Below, piece by piece: positions 7,960 to 15,167 of a stretch of 35,845 nucleotides of DNA (positions are counted from its first letter, which is position 1; the number at the start of each line of letters is the position of its first letter). The position numbers were made by a program, and so were the translations under genes. The DNA is from Planctomycetaceae bacterium. Its GTDB lineage: Bacteria; Planctomycetota; PLA2. The notes beneath the pieces are model-generated. The model had not been told where the DNA came from and searched no databases. It worked only from the letters and a program-made list of their open reading frames with translations. The DNA is taken from NCBI GenBank assembly GCA_011525755.1, contig WYBS01000012.1, positions 1-35,845 on the forward strand, in the 5' to 3' direction.

Positions 7960-8160
7960 TCACTCGTCCTCGCCCGGCTCCTCGACGTGCTCCATCATGA
8001 CCGCGAGGAGGTGGTCGTAGTCGCCCGCCATCGCCTCCTCCAGCACGTCGGAGATCTCGTCGGCGCTCCAGCCGGCGTCGCGGGCGGCCCGCCTGAACCG
8101 GCCCATGATCGCGAAGGCGTTCCCGTCCTCGCCCACGAGCCGCATCGTCACCTTGCGCAT
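7960..8160 (-). CDS. small conserved phage protein (66 aa)
   Basis: 66-aa acidic protein beginning MRKVTMRLVGEDGNAFAIMG, with RRAARDAGWSADEISDVLEEA and GDYDHLL. From memory, this V-GEDGNAF-I-G-F pattern occurs in short hypothetical proteins of phages and integrated elements. The helix after the strand probably contacts a partner. Its ATG overlaps the end of the truncated gene 8148-8271 by 13 nt, typical of a compact phage operon. Function unknown. Confidence 0.7.
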   Translation of the reverse strand: MRKVTMRLVGEDGNAFAIMGRFRRAARDAGWSADEISDVLEEAMAGDYDHLLAVMMEHVEEPGEDE

Positions 8161-8271
8161 CCGTCATCCTCCCCTGCATCCGCGGCGACCTCCGCCGCCA
8201 CCTCGCGCGCGTGCGCGGCGATCCTGCGAAGGTCGGAGAGCGACGGCGGCACGTGGTCCGGGAGAGGACGA
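8148..8271 (-). pseudogene. 3' fragment of a phage gene
   Basis: The minus frame ending at the TGA 8148-8150 encodes VPPSLSDLRRIAAHAREV followed by AAEVAADAGEDDGCAR, a coherent amphipathic helix with acidic tail. It overlaps the 66-aa gene start by 13 nt, as neighbouring phage genes do. Upstream of about 8271 the frame turns into antisense of the SRPBCC gene and loses protein character. I infer that the 5' part was deleted when the SRPBCC locus was joined. There is no start codon of its own that makes sense. Confidence 0.4.
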
Positions 8272-8715
8272 ATGCAGTTCAGCATCACAACAGAGATCGA
8301 CGCTCCTCCGGAAGTGGTGTTTGCCGTCCTGAGCGAGATCGAGCGCTGGCCTGAGTGGACGCCGACGGTTACGCGGGTAGAGCGTCTCGGTGACGCCGGC
8401 GCGCCGTTGGCGCTCGGTGCCCGCCTCCGAATCGTGCAGCCGAAGGTGCCGCCCGCCGAGTGGACGGTCACGGCGCTCGAACCGGGTCGAGGGTTTCGGC
8501 TCGTCAGCCGCTGTCCCGGCGCAGTTGTCGAGGCGAATCACTGGGCAGAGCCGACGGAAGCGGGACACCGCTCCCGGGTGACGCTCTCCGTGACATTTGC
8601 CGGCCTCTTGGGGCGGATCATCGGCTGGATGATGCGGGGCATCAACAGGCGGTACCTTGCACAGGAAGCGGCCGGGCTCAAACGCCGAAGCGAGGAGCGG
8701 GCCCGGGGCACGTAG
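8272..8715 (+). CDS. SRPBCC (START/polyketide-cyclase fold) protein
   Basis: 147 aa. MQFSITTEIDAPPEVVFAVL, then IERWPEWTPTVTRVE, is the diagnostic opening of the SRPBCC superfamily (Polyketide_cyc2 type): a strand, a D/A-P-P-E-x-V-F helix and the W-P-x-W motif. VTLSVTFAGLLGRIIGWMM and INRRYLAQEAAGLKRRSE form the long C-terminal helix that closes the lipid- or ligand-binding cavity. Such proteins bind hydrophobic small molecules or act as cyclases; the ligand cannot be inferred. The start has GGGAGAGGA just upstream. It marks the right boundary of the phage remnant. Confidence 0.88.
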   Translation: MQFSITTEIDAPPEVVFAVLSEIERWPEWTPTVTRVERLGDAGAPLALGARLRIVQPKVPPAEWTVTALEPGRGFRLVSRCPGAVVEANHWAEPTEAGHRSRVTLSVTFAGLLGRIIGWMMRGINRRYLAQEAAGLKRRSEERARGT

Positions 8716-9256
8716 GCAGTCTGTGTCCTTGGCGAGGCCGCCGGCCGTCCTGGCGCGGAGACCGTCGCCGAAGCGCCGGCGGGCAAGTCCGCCGCGCCCC
8801 CGGACCCCCTGCGCTTCCTGCCGCGCCGCGTCCGAGACGCCGTGCTCGGGTGTCCGCTTCCATCTCCGTCGCAGCGCACGGACCACGCTGTCCCGGAAGT
8901 CCGCGTCGGCGCCGCGGAGTCCACCGGCCTCGGGACTCGCCGGGCGTGGCGGCCCGCGCCCGCGGGGGGGTCGAGCCGGCGCGGCCGAGCGATCCGTCGC
9001 GCCCCGTACGTGCGGGATCGCTCGCGCGCGGCGCGCCCCCGAGCGCGCGGAGAGAATGAAATACTGCTTTGTTCGGCGCGACACGACCGGGGAACGCCGC
9101 CCTCGAAGCCGCGACGAAGTCCCGCTCTCCTCCCAAGGGCACGCGGATTGCAACCCGGCGCCCGGCGTACGGAGGAGGTCTCGGGAACCTCCAAGCCGAG
9201 AGAGAACGAATCGCGCCCCTTCCGCTTCAACACACGGGGCGCCGAAAGGAGTGGTC
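8716..9256. other. 540-bp region without a convincing gene
   Basis: Frames on both strands are Arg/Pro/Gly-rich and lack hydrophobic cores. The region includes one variant (8797-8811) of the dispersed G-rich motif and an AT-richer patch around 9050-9075 that could hold the promoter of the secreted-protein gene at 9257. I see no tRNA or other RNA structure I can name. Confidence 0.5.
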
Positions 9257-9736
9257 ATGCTACGACTGTTCTGTCTTCTGGGAGTGGGAGGTCTCCTCCT
9301 GGCCGGGCCGGCCATGCACAGTGCGTACGCGTCCGGCGACCAGGTCGAGGTGTGCCTCGTCAACCAGTCGAACACGCACGCGGTGCTCGACTCCACGAGG
9401 ATCTTCCAATTCACGCACTTCGGCACCGGCCAGGTGTTCCGCTCGACGTTCCACACGCGCACGACGTACTGGTTCGGGCGGTTCACCACGGTGGATGCCG
9501 ACGCCTTGCCGGCGCTCATGGAGCAGGGACTCGCGTCGTGGGGCACGCCGCTCACCGAATCGCACCAGCAGTTCTTCGAGACGCTCACGGAGAACCCCCA
9601 GTTCCAGGACTCGTATCTGCCGTTCAACGGCGGCTTCAGCAGCACGGACTACGAGAACACGGACCTCGTCGCCCGGAACACGGACTGCTACTGGTCCACG
9701 AGCGAGTCCCACAACACCTTCGAGGAGATCGAGTAG
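9257..9736 (+). CDS. secreted protein with two cysteines, unknown
   Basis: 159 aa. Residues 1-26 (MLRLFCLLGVGGLLLAGPAMHSAYASG) form a Sec signal peptide with an A-S-G cleavage region. The mature part is rich in Thr, Phe, Asn and Gln, has two cysteines (EVCLVNQ near the start, DCYWST near the end) and ends in acidic residues. The cysteines probably form one disulfide joining the two ends. GAAAGGAG lies 6 nt before the ATG, the clearest Shine-Dalgarno in this part of the window. The gene is followed by a strong hairpin and then a VKOR-DsbA fusion, a possible oxidation partner. No family is recognised. Confidence 0.75.
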   Translation: MLRLFCLLGVGGLLLAGPAMHSAYASGDQVEVCLVNQSNTHAVLDSTRIFQFTHFGTGQVFRSTFHTRTTYWFGRFTTVDADALPALMEQGLASWGTPLTESHQQFFETLTENPQFQDSYLPFNGGFSSTDYENTDLVARNTDCYWSTSESHNTFEEIE

Positions 9737-9752
9737 GCGGGTCGCCAACGCC

Positions 9753-9780
9753 GGAGGGCTGCGCGACCGCGCAGCCCTCC
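9753..9780 (+). terminator. strong hairpin between secreted protein and VKOR-DsbA genes
   Basis: Perfect 12-bp stem GGAGGGCTGCGC / GCGCAGCCCTCC with loop GACC. There is no T-tract after it. The 3' arm ends only 8 nt before the ATG at 9789, so besides stopping transcription it could mask the ribosome-binding site of the downstream gene. Confidence 0.7.
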
Positions 9781-9788
9781 CTCTCGCC

Positions 9789-11015
9789 ATGCGCCCCTTT
9801 CGGCTCGGCGCCGCGGCGGTCCTCTTCCTCTGCGGTGCGCTCCTTCTCTCCGGCTTCCTGCTGTTCCTCAGCTTCCCCGCGAAGGACGCCGGAGGGTCCG
9901 ATGTCTGCCGGGTCGTCTTCGGGCAGGGCTGCGACGCGACCATCTCCGACCCGTTCTCGCGGCAGGGCGGCATCCCGGTCGCGGGCTGGGGGGTGGTCGG
10001 GCTCGGGTGCGTCCTTCTGCTGCTTCTCCTCGGCCGGACCTTGGGCGGCGCCTTCCGCGGCCCGGCGGCGGCGGCCGCGTCCATCCTGCTCCTCGTCGGG
10101 GCGCTCGTGAGCGCGGGCCTTGTCGCGAGTCTCGCCGCCGGCGTCTTTCCCCTCTGCCCGCTCTGCCTCGTCGCCAACCTCCTCAACCTCGCCGGGGTCG
10201 CGACGTGGCTGCGCGCGCGACGCGGCGAGCTCGCGGGCATCGGTCGCGACGTTCGCGCAGGCCTCCGCTATGTGGCGGGCGGAAGTCCGTCCGACCCGGA
10301 GGGAGCGCGCTGGTGCGTCGTCGCGTTCCTCCTCGTCGCGGTCGCGGGCGTGGCGATCTACCAGTGGATCCTCATCGAGACGGACCGGAAGACCGACGCC
10401 GGCCGGACGATCGATCCGGCCACGCTCGTCGCGGAGTACGAGGCGGGCGCGGTTGCAGACCTGCGGATCGAGCCCGACGACCCGGCGCTCGGTTCCTCTT
10501 CCGCGAGCGCCGAGCTCGTGGTCTTCAGCGACGCCTTCTGTCCGCATTGCCGGTCCTTCTGGTTCCAGGTCGGCAGCGCGCTCGGCCGCTACGGGGAGGA
10601 CCTGCGCGTCGTGTACAAGCACTTTCCCCTCGAGTCGTCGTGCAACGCCGGAACCCCGGCGACCATGCACCCCGGCGCGTGCGCCGCCGCCTCCGCGCTC
10701 GAGGCGGCGCGGCGCCAGGACGCGTTCTGGGCGTTCCACGAGCGGCTCGGGGGGCCGGGGCTCCGCGGCCGCGCGGATCCCTTCGCGTTCGCGGCGGCGG
10801 AGCTGGGCCTCGACGTCGAGATCTTCCTGGCCGATGCGGGAAGCGAACACGTCCGCTCGCGGGTCGGGAACGACGTCCGGACGGGGAACCGCCTCGGCGT
10901 GACCGCCACCCCCGCGGTATTCCTGAACGGACGCCCCCTGACCGACCTCCGCCCCAAGGCCCTAGGGATCGTCATCGACCACGTCCTGCGCATGCAAGGC
11001 CGCCGAACCAGATGA
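9789..11015 (+). CDS. VKOR-DsbA fusion, disulfide-bond formation
   Basis: 408 aa. The N-terminal half is a vitamin K epoxide reductase homologue: loop cysteines C40 and C48, the S57 region followed by GGIPVAGWG, several membrane helices, and the quinone-side active motif C123-P-L-C126. A further membrane helix (177-195) links to a periplasmic thioredoxin-fold domain with C251-P-H-C254, cis-proline segment GVTATPAVFLNG, and an extra cysteine pair C285/C298. In the VKOR family the membrane domain passes electrons from the thioredoxin partner to quinone, so this one protein can both make protein disulfides and reoxidise itself. It uses its own ATG after a hairpin. Likely clients are nearby secreted proteins. 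Confidence 0.9.
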   Translation: MRPFRLGAAAVLFLCGALLLSGFLLFLSFPAKDAGGSDVCRVVFGQGCDATISDPFSRQGGIPVAGWGVVGLGCVLLLLLLGRTLGGAFRGPAAAAASILLLVGALVSAGLVASLAAGVFPLCPLCLVANLLNLAGVATWLRARRGELAGIGRDVRAGLRYVAGGSPSDPEGARWCVVAFLLVAVAGVAIYQWILIETDRKTDAGRTIDPATLVAEYEAGAVADLRIEPDDPALGSSSASAELVVFSDAFCPHCRSFWFQVGSALGRYGEDLRVVYKHFPLESSCNAGTPATMHPGACAAASALEAARRQDAFWAFHERLGGPGLRGRADPFAFAAAELGLDVEIFLADAGSEHVRSRVGNDVRTGNRLGVTATPAVFLNGRPLTDLRPKALGIVIDHVLRMQGRRTR

Positions 11016-11116
11016 GCATCGGTCGCGATCCGAGGATGCCGCTTCCCGCCGCGGGCGTCGCGATCCGAGACGGACAACCGCGTCCGCGTGTCGCCCGCGG
11101 CGGAAGAGGCGTGCAT

Positions 11117-11132
11117 GGGGGGCTCCGGGGGC
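11117..11132. repeat. dispersed G-rich motif
   Basis: GGGGGGCTCCGGGGGC, a copy of the motif also found at 14061-14076, 19731-19744 and 20576-20588, and inverted at 29633-29646. Confidence 0.6.
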
Positions 11133-11175
11133 TACGCTTCCTCCGGAGGCAGCAGCGGCGAGGGGCGACAACGCC

Positions 11176-11619
11176 GTGGCCCTCGACCTGCCGTTCCCCC
11201 CCACCCCCGAAAACGCCCCGCGGTTCGCGGCGATCGCCGTGGACGCCGCGCTCGGCGTCGGGAACGTCGTGCTCGACTACGCACCCTCGAGCCTCGCGAG
11301 GCTCGAGGCGTTCCTCGACGCCCACGGCGCGGAGCGGAAGGAGGCCGTGGTCCTCCCCTTCGGCTGCTACGTCGGCGAGGTCCTCGTGCGCGCGGGCAGG
11401 GGGCAATGGCGGGCGACGGAGGAGACGCCCCTCCGAGGCCTCGAAGGGGTGCCGCTCGTCCTCGATCTCGGCAACGGCGACTACTGCAACCCGCTGGGCC
11501 GCGTCCGCAAGTACTGCGCGTCCCCCGACGCCGGGAGCCTCGTCCGCTTCTTTGATGTGTTCAGCCCGCCCCCCGCGCCGCCCCGGCGCCCCTGGTGGCG
11601 GCGGCTGCTGGGCGGCTAG
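11176..11619 (+). CDS. small soluble protein, unknown
   Basis: 147 aa from a GTG at 11176 (CGAGGGGCG lies about 8 nt upstream). The sequence NVVLDYAPSSLARLEAFLDAHG followed by VVLPFGCYVGEVLVRAGRGQWR and VPLVLDLGNGDYCNPLGRVRKY looks like a compact alpha/beta protein. Similar patterns occur in small cytoplasmic proteins of unknown function found across bacteria, but I cannot name the family with confidence. There is no signal peptide. The C-terminus (PPPAPPRRPWWRRLLGG) is a basic, proline-rich tail. It is convergent with the large repeat protein on the other strand. Confidence 0.75.
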   Translation: MALDLPFPPTPENAPRFAAIAVDAALGVGNVVLDYAPSSLARLEAFLDAHGAERKEAVVLPFGCYVGEVLVRAGRGQWRATEETPLRGLEGVPLVLDLGNGDYCNPLGRVRKYCASPDAGSLVRFFDVFSPPPAPPRRPWWRRLLGG

Positions 11620-11694
11620 GCACCGCCGCGCTCGGAGGGCGCGGAGCCGCCGCGGCGCGGAGGGAGGAGCGGTGCCCGAGAGAGCAAAGGCCCT

Positions 11695-11736
11695 CGCGGA
11701 TCCCCGCGCCCGGCGAGCCCAGGCGGGGGATCCGCG
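11695..11736 (-). terminator. hairpin downstream of repeat-protein gene copy 1
   Basis: Arms CGCGGATCCCC (11695-11705) and GGGGATCCGCG (11726-11736) pair perfectly over 11 bp with a 20-nt, partly structured loop. It lies 20 nt past the stop codon at 11757. Confidence 0.6.
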
Positions 11737-11756
11737 TCGCCGCGTTCCCGGCGGCC

Positions 11757-13916
11757 TCAGCGGCCGTCGTCGCGGTTGAAGAAGACCGGCATGAAGGCCG
11801 CGACCGCGGGCCGCGGGATCTCCACGAAGTTCGGCGGCGGGTTGAAGCGGAGGTTGAAGTCGTACCGCATCGTGCCGCGCTTGAAGCCCACGTCCACGTA
11901 GGCGGTGCCGTCCTTCCGGCCCTTGATGTAGGTCTCGATGATGCGGTCCTCCGAGATGAGGCCGCCGAGCCGCCGGAGGGAGTCCTTCACGAAGGGCGAC
12001 GACTTGTAGTTGCCGCTCTTGTCGTAGGACGCCTCGATCTCGTACTCCTCGGGCGTGAGGATCCGCTTGCGCGCCGAGTCCGTGTCCCGGACCGGCGTGC
12101 CGTCGGCATCGAGCAGGATCCCGTCCGTCCCGACGCGCCCCTCGACGGAGAGCAGCGTGCCGTTGACCTCGGCGAGGTTGGGCATCTCCCACGTGAACAG
12201 GACGTCGTCCTTGGCGATGATCCCGAGCACGCTGTCACCCGTGTAGTCCGGGTTGCGCTCGTACGCCTTCGTGGTGTCGCCCCCGTTGAGCATCGCCGTG
12301 TCCCCGTCGTCGTCCACGTACTGGATGTCGCCGGTGATCCGGACCTTGTCCGTGCTGACGATCGTGACGCGGCCGTTCAGGTCGCCCGCGAGCTGGGTGA
12401 TCCGGCCGTCGATGAAGATCATGCCCTCCGTGTCGTTCACCCAGACCAGCTGCTCGCCGAGGGCGACGGGGGGCTGGTACTGGTGCTCGATCCTCGTCTT
12501 CGTGATCTCCTTGTAGACCGGCACCTCCTCGGTGACCTCGATCGTCTGCGTCTCGTAGACGGGCACCTCGACGGTGTAGGTCTCGGTCTCGTAGACCGGG
12601 ACCTGCCGCGTGCGCGTCTCGGTCGTGTACCCGACGATGACCTGCTCGGTCGTCGTGTAGGTCTCGGTCGTGTAGCCCACGATCACCTGCTGGGTGCAGG
12701 GGTACTCCTCCTTCACCCACTGGTACTCGCCGAGCACGCCGTCGCCGCTGTCGCCGATCGTCGTGCCGCCCGCGCCGCTGTCGCCGGAGAGGGGCACGAA
12801 GACCTGCACCCAGCGCTCGCAGGTGGTCGTCTGGGTCTCGTAGATCGGGACCTGGCGCGTCTTCGTGACCTCCTGGGTCTCGTAGACGGGGACCTGCACC
12901 GTGTAGGTCTCCGTCGTGTAGTCGACGACCACCTCGCGCGTCCGCGTCTCCGTCGTCGTGCCGACCTGGACCTGCACCGTCTCCGTGCGAGTGACGGTCT
13001 CGTACCCGGTGAGGATCTGCTGCGTGTAGGTCGTCTCGACCTCGACGTAGGTGGGCTTCGTGAAGGGCTTGATCTTCACGCGCCCGTCGCCGTAGAACTC
13101 GATCTCGGCGTCGAGCCCGGGCGCCCCCACGTAGAGGTTCGACTTCGCCCGCAGCGCGTCGAAGTCCACGGCCTGCAGGTCGATGGGCCTCGCCGCGTCG
13201 TTGGCGTCCGTGAGCGCGGTGTTCTCGGGCGTCGCCCCGGCCTTGTACTCGAACCCGCCGACCGAGGAGACCGTGTCGGTGTAGTTGCCGTCCGGGAAGT
13301 AGAAGGCGAGGTCCGTGTTCGCGTGGATGAGCCCGCGCGGCGCCCCCGAGACCCCCAGCGTGTGCTGGTCCTGGAAGAACACGAACGAGCTGAAGGGCTG
13401 CGTCTCGCGCACGAGCGCGCTCACGAGCCGCGTCGTGTCGCCCGACTGCCCCACCGCCTCGAGGACGAAGTACTTGTCCGAGCGGCCGAGCAGGTCCACC
13501 GGCTCGACCTCCGCGCCGCGGAGCGCCTGGAGCCGCAGGATGTAGTCGCGCGCCCGGTAGACCCGGACGTCGGTGCCGTCGAGCACGCCGAAGGTGACGC
13601 CTTCGGGGGCGCGGAGCCAGGCGACGGTCTCCTCCGTGTCCGGGACCGGGTTCGCGATGGCGGCGCGGAGGGCGAGGTTGTGGTTCTCGTCGTCGTACGC
13701 GCTGGTGTTGACGACGTTCAGCGCCTTGTGGATGCTGCCGTACGCCTGCACCATGGCGCGCGACTCGTCCTCGAGCACCGTCTGGTAGCGCGAGCTCGCG
13801 ACCACGCGGCTCGAGCCGAGCGCGGCGAGCGCGGCGACCGCCGTCGCGAGGAACAGGACCACCACGATCAGGATCGTGCCGGACTCCCGGTTGCGTCGAG
13901 CCTTTGTCCATCCCAT
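11757..13916 (-). CDS. large YTV-like repeat surface protein with PilX-like N-terminus, copy 1
   Basis: 719 aa. Residues 8-40 (RNRESGTILIVVVLFLATAV...) resemble the PilX/minor-pilin N-terminal helix without a classical prepilin cleavage motif. About 60-290 is a conserved non-repeat domain. Residues 290-480 are a Thr/Val/Tyr/Glu repeat of 12-14 residues (VPVYETQ, VGYTTETYTTTEQ, ETRTRQVPVYET), like YTV repeats, interrupted at about 377-397 by a Gly/Ser insert ending TTIGDSGDGVLGEY. Residues 490-719 resemble DUF4900 (IFIDGRITQLAGDLNGRVTIVS, VLGIIAKDDVLFTW), a domain linked with pilus-like proteins. Its only cysteines, C366 and C407, flank the insert and may form a disulfide. A GGGGGA ribosome site precedes the ATG. 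A diverged paralogue lies at 33261-35597 in the opposite orientation. Probably an extracellular stalk or pilus component; that role is inferred. Confidence 0.85.
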   Translation of the reverse strand: MGWTKARRNRESGTILIVVVLFLATAVAALAALGSSRVVASSRYQTVLEDESRAMVQAYGSIHKALNVVNTSAYDDENHNLALRAAIANPVPDTEETVAWLRAPEGVTFGVLDGTDVRVYRARDYILRLQALRGAEVEPVDLLGRSDKYFVLEAVGQSGDTTRLVSALVRETQPFSSFVFFQDQHTLGVSGAPRGLIHANTDLAFYFPDGNYTDTVSSVGGFEYKAGATPENTALTDANDAARPIDLQAVDFDALRAKSNLYVGAPGLDAEIEFYGDGRVKIKPFTKPTYVEVETTYTQQILTGYETVTRTETVQVQVGTTTETRTREVVVDYTTETYTVQVPVYETQEVTKTRQVPIYETQTTTCERWVQVFVPLSGDSGAGGTTIGDSGDGVLGEYQWVKEEYPCTQQVIVGYTTETYTTTEQVIVGYTTETRTRQVPVYETETYTVEVPVYETQTIEVTEEVPVYKEITKTRIEHQYQPPVALGEQLVWVNDTEGMIFIDGRITQLAGDLNGRVTIVSTDKVRITGDIQYVDDDGDTAMLNGGDTTKAYERNPDYTGDSVLGIIAKDDVLFTWEMPNLAEVNGTLLSVEGRVGTDGILLDADGTPVRDTDSARKRILTPEEYEIEASYDKSGNYKSSPFVKDSLRRLGGLISEDRIIETYIKGRKDGTAYVDVGFKRGTMRYDFNLRFNPPPNFVEIPRPAVAAFMPVFFNRDDGR

Positions 13917-14059
13917 GGGCCATTCCCCCTGTCAGGCGGCCATGCCTAGGCGCGCACGGCATCGTGTCTCTCAGAACGCTAGCTCCCCCGCGTTCGCGGG
14001 CAAGCGCCGGACTCCTGGGGCCGCGGGAAACCGTGCCATCCCGTCATAAGGAGAGACAC

Positions 14060-14104
14060 CGGGGGGGCTCCGGGGGACAGGTCCCGGCCCCCGGAGCCCC
14101 CCCG
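14060..14104. terminator. 17-bp perfect hairpin containing the G-rich motif
   Basis: CGGGGGGGCTCCGGGGG (14060-14076) pairs with CCCCCGGAGCCCCCCCG (14088-14104) around an 11-nt loop. It lies between the divergent repeat-protein and EamA genes, so it is not an obvious terminator for either; it may be a boundary element or a mobile repeat. Confidence 0.6.
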
Positions 14105-14106
14105 TG

Positions 14107-14112
14107 TACCAT
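14107..14112 (+). promoter_or_regulatory. -10-like box before EamA gene
   Basis: TACCAT followed by C, 9 nt before GTG 14122. This favours that start over the GTG at 14104, which overlaps the hairpin. Confidence 0.45.
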
Positions 14113-14121
14113 CTACGCCCC

Positions 14122-15039
14122 GTGGCCGAACGTCGCGGGCTCGTCGTCGCCGCAGCGGTCCTCCTCTTCCTCGTCTGGAGCAACAGCTTCATCGCCATGA
14201 GCTACCTGCTCGGCCGGGAGGCCGCGGGGCAGCGGCTCGACTGGCTCTCGCTCACGACCGCCCGGTTCGCCCCGGTCACGATCCTCGCGGCCGGCTACTG
14301 CTTCGGGCTCCGCCGCGCCGCCTCGTTCGCGCTCCTGCGCGCGCACGGGCCGCGGCTCCTCGCCTGCGGGCTCCTCGCCGCCCCGCTCTACGGATTCGCG
14401 CTCTACTGGGCCATGGAGGAGGGGGTTCCCGCCCCGGTGGCCTCCCTCATCACGGCGCTCTCGCCGATGTTCCTGATGGTCCTCGGCGCGGCCCGTCACG
14501 GCGAGCGCGTGACCCTCCGCAGGATCCTCGGCTTCGCGGTCTCGCTCGGGGGGCTCCTCGTCATCTCGCACGCGCGCGGCAGCCTCGAGGGCTTCTCGGC
14601 GCTCCCGGTCGCGGTCGCGTGCCTCGCGCCGCTCTGCTGGTCGCTGCTGTCGTCGCTTTCGAAGCCCGTCGCGCACGACGTGCCGCCCTTCCTCTGGACC
14701 TGCCTCTATCTCTTCTCGGGCGGGATCCCGCTCCTCCTCGCGCTCCCCTGGGCGGGCGGCCGCCGGATGCTCGACCTCGACGGGGCGGGCTGGGCGGCGC
14801 TTCTCTACCTCTCGCTCTTCTGCTCGATCGGCGGCTTCGCGGTGTGGGCGTGGCTCGTGAAGCGGCTGCCGGTCTCGACCGCCGGGCTCACGACGTTCCT
14901 GAACCCGCCGCTCACGCTCGCGAGCAAGGCGATCCTCGTGGCGCTCTTCCCCGCGACGTTCACGTTCGCGGTGATGCCTCTCGAGATCCTTGGCGGCGCG
15001 GTCGTCCTCGCGGGGCTCGCGGTCGCGATCCTCCGGTGA
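14122..15039 (+). CDS. EamA/DMT-family transporter
   Basis: 305 aa with about ten transmembrane helices in two repeated halves, the layout of the drug/metabolite transporter superfamily (EamA domain twice). Typical landmarks are the first helix VVAAAVLLFLVWSNSFIAM, then VASLITALSPMFLMVLGAA in the first half and STAGLTTFLNPPLTLASKAILVALF in the second, where the N/T-P-x-x motifs line the substrate path. Such carriers export or import amino acids, nucleosides or other metabolites; the substrate cannot be read from sequence. A GTG start at 14122 is preferred (TACCAT box 9 nt upstream); a start at 14104 would add six residues. It is monocistronic and followed by a hairpin. Confidence 0.87.
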   Translation: MAERRGLVVAAAVLLFLVWSNSFIAMSYLLGREAAGQRLDWLSLTTARFAPVTILAAGYCFGLRRAASFALLRAHGPRLLACGLLAAPLYGFALYWAMEEGVPAPVASLITALSPMFLMVLGAARHGERVTLRRILGFAVSLGGLLVISHARGSLEGFSALPVAVACLAPLCWSLLSSLSKPVAHDVPPFLWTCLYLFSGGIPLLLALPWAGGRRMLDLDGAGWAALLYLSLFCSIGGFAVWAWLVKRLPVSTAGLTTFLNPPLTLASKAILVALFPATFTFAVMPLEILGGAVVLAGLAVAILR

Positions 15040-15061
15040 GGCGGGTGCGGGGCGAATGGAC

Positions 15062-15091
15062 GCGGGCGCCGACCGGGAGGCCGGCGCCCGC
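15062..15091 (+). terminator. terminator-like hairpin after EamA gene
   Basis: GCGGGCGCCG pairs with CGGCGCCCGC (10 bp) around a 10-nt loop, 22 nt after the stop. No T-run follows. Confidence 0.55.
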
Positions 15092-15134
15092 TCCACCGGA
15101 CGCGCGCATCATGACGGCTTCGCGCGCCCGCGGA

Positions 15135-15161
15135 CCCCGGGGGCGCCCGCCGCCCCCGGGG
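15135..15161 (-). terminator. terminator-like hairpin after cytochrome gene
   Basis: CCCCGGGGGCG pairs with CGCCCCCGGGG (11 bp) around CCCGC, starting 6 nt past the cytochrome stop codon on the minus strand. Confidence 0.6.
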
Positions 15162-15167
15162 CCCCCC

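Noticed and set aside
8678-9233. Long open frames on the minus strand upstream of the secreted-protein gene
   Set aside because: Compositions are dominated by Arg, Pro and Gly, with no hydrophobic core or motif and no start signal; typical of antisense frames in very GC-rich DNA.
12477-13049. CRISPR or tandem DNA repeat array
   Set aside because: The periodicity comes from protein repeats of 12-14 codons with much variation; there are no constant DNA repeats with unique spacers.
11595-13949. 784-aa plus-strand frame over the first large repeat gene
   Set aside because: It is an open frame mirrored from the repeats and GC-rich codons (Val/Asp/Arg/Leu runs); the minus-strand protein has clear homology and conserved domains.
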